From: Vibrio lentus
GTDB taxonomy: Bacteria; Pseudomonadota; Gammaproteobacteria; Enterobacterales; Vibrionaceae
NCBI RefSeq assembly: GCF_002875945.1
Contig: NZ_MCZK01000182.1
Location: forward strand, 17,171 to 81,170
Direction: 5' to 3'
Length of the DNA: 64,000 nucleotides
The notes under the pieces were generated by a model. The model was given only the letters and a program-made list of their open reading frames with translations, was not told where the DNA came from and searched no databases. This document shows, one piece after another, positions 62,883 through 64,000 of this stretch (the first letter of the stretch is position 1; every line of letters begins with the position of its first letter). The translations under genes were made by a program, and so were the position numbers.

Positions 62883-64000
62883 TTAAAGAGCGCCGTAGAT
62901 TACAGAACTAATAGCCGCTAGACCACATAAAGCTGTAAAGATTTGCACAGGTGCTGATGTTTTGTACTTAGCCATTGCTGGTACTTTTTGCATCGCGAAT
63001 ACAGGCATTAGGAACAGGATAGCTGCAATCATTGGAGCACCCATTGTTTCAATCATACCTAGGATGCTTGGGTTAACTACCGCAACAATCCAAGTTGTAA
63101 CAACGATGAACGCTAGAGATGCTTTCTCAATCGTGCTGATTGAAGAACCAGAGCGAGACTTGATTAGACCAACAAGACCTTCATGAGCACCTAGGAAGTG
63201 ACCGAAGTAGCTAGAAGTGATTGCTGCGAACGCTACTAGAGGACCCATGTACGAGATAAGTGGAGACTCATGAACGTTAGCTAGGTAAGAAAGTACAGAG
63301 ATGTTTTGCGCTTGTGCTGTTGCTAGTTGCTCTGGAGATAGAGAAAGCACTACAGAGAATACGAAGAACATTACAAAACCCATCAGCATCATTGCTGCGC
63401 CACCAGTGATCGCGTCAGTTTTCTTAACTGCGTCATCACCGTATACACGACGTTGCTCTTTAGAGAACTGTGAAATGATTGGGCTGTGGTTGAAAGAGAA
63501 CACGATGATTGGAATCGCAAGCCAGATAATAGAAGGCATTGCTGACCATTCTGGGCTTGTTTCCATCATTGAAGTGTTCCAATCAGGAACTAGGTAGAAA
63601 GACAATGCTAGTAGGATGAATACTAGTGGGTAAACCATTGCTGAAGTTGCTTTAAGCATCAGCTCTTTGCCGAATACAACACCTGCTGTCATAGCAAGGA
63701 TAAGTGCACCAGAAAGAAGAGGACGAGGAATAGATTCCATGCCCATTTGGTTTACTAGGAAAGAATCAACCGTGTTGGTGATACCAACGCCGTAGATAAG
63801 AACGATTGGGTAGATAGCGAAAAAGTAAGCAAAAGTAATAAGGTTTGCGCCAGTCTTACCGAAGTGTTCTTCAACTGTATCTGTAATATCTGCTTCAGGG
63901 TTCTTAGAAGACAATACGAAACGAGCTAGAGATTTGTGTGCGAACCAAGTCATTGGCGCCGCGATTAGAGCTAGGATAACTGGCTCTTCTCCGCTTAGAT
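62883..64000 (-). CDS. sdaC: Serine transporter SdaC, 5' end outside the window
   Basis: The frame is open to the right edge (LSGEEPVILALIAAPMTWFAHKS is its first visible part, so an ATG at 63953 is an internal methionine). About 371 residues are present, with nine or ten helices and the segment VFSFNHSPIISQFSKEQRR typical of SdaC. It imports L-serine by proton symport. Together with sdaA it forms the serine uptake and breakdown pair known from enteric bacteria. It belongs to the same superfamily as the aromatic permease at 60.0 kb. Confidence 0.92.
   Translation of the reverse strand, partial: LSGEEPVILALIAAPMTWFAHKSLARFVLSSKNPEADITDTVEEHFGKTGANLITFAYFFAIYPIVLIYGVGITNTVDSFLVNQMGMESIPRPLLSGALILAMTAGVVFGKELMLKATSAMVYPLVFILLALSFYLVPDWNTSMMETSPEWSAMPSIIWLAIPIIVFSFNHSPIISQFSKEQRRVYGDDAVKKTDAITGGAAMMLMGFVMFFVFSVVLSLSPEQLATAQAQNISVLSYLANVHESPLISYMGPLVAFAAITSSYFGHFLGAHEGLVGLIKSRSGSSISTIEKASLAFIVVTTWIVAVVNPSILGMIETMGAPMIAAILFLMPVFAMQKVPAMAKYKTSAPVQIFTALCGLAAISSVIYGAL

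Noticed and set aside
1..64000. tRNA, rRNA, insertion sequences, prophage or integron attachment sites
   Set aside because: None was recognised by eye on either strand; the window looks like ordinary chromosome with short intergenic repeats.

Overview
The window is a piece of a Vibrio-type gammaproteobacterial chromosome. The evidence is the protein set (FabV, HexR, PanP, TfoX, a PsrA-like TetR regulator, GrxA next to YbjL, a VC_A0849-type secreted adhesin), moderate GC and abundant intrinsic terminators. From memory, the order ybjL-grxA-Fe-ADH-hexR-panP and tfoX-response regulator-kinase-serC resembles Vibrio cholerae chromosome 1, so this is probably mostly core chromosome 1. No rRNA, tRNA, transposase, integrase or CRISPR array was seen.

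Layout. 1-4.7 kb: end of a MATE pump, then an AttEFGH-like ABC operon. 5-6.1 kb: nhaA. 6.4-13.2 kb: a tolC-like gene and an OmpA-type lipoprotein gene, divergent from a 1507-residue VCBS-repeat adhesin. The adhesin has a type 1 secretion C-terminus and a TAAG motif near residue 95, the hallmark of LapG-cleaved, c-di-GMP-controlled adhesins. 13.5-18 kb: fatty acid block (PsrA-like regulator, fadE, fabV). 18-25.2 kb: ybjL, grxA, Fe-ADH, hexR, panP. 25.3-34.9 kb: exported protein, lysO, HDOD protein, tfoX, small porin-like protein, soluble kinase with response regulator, DUF945 protein, serC. 35-49.5 kb: periplasmic binding protein with an overlapping diguanylate cyclase gene, AraC regulator, MOSC protein, exonuclease with a CBS/DUF294 protein, outer membrane protein, aspartate aminotransferase, HD-GYP protein, MocR-type regulator and a small membrane protein. 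49.6-54.7 kb: asnS, a chemoreceptor with a periplasmic heme-c motif, a SnoaL-like protein divergent from a LysR regulator. 54.7-59.6 kb: FdhF/YdeP-type molybdoenzyme, LysR regulator and fdhD, with a dense regulatory region. 59.7-64 kb: aromatic amino acid permease behind a possible Phe/Tyr-rich leader ORF, then sdaC-sdaA with a hairpin between them.

How the genes fit together. Several genes point to surface attachment under c-di-GMP control: the TAAG adhesin and its TolC, the binding-protein/GGDEF pair and the HD-GYP enzyme. No LapD, LapG or LapBC homologue is in view, so that link is inference. The molybdoenzyme-LysR-fdhD cluster looks like one regulon, with a perfect FNR palindrome and repeated GTGATA motifs. 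The most novel-looking signals are the Phe/Tyr-rich ORF before the permease, the heme-c chemoreceptor, the binding-protein/GGDEF operon, the minus-strand terminator with no gene in front of it near 13.27 kb, and the GTGATA motifs that recur on both sides of the LysR gene at 57.7 kb.
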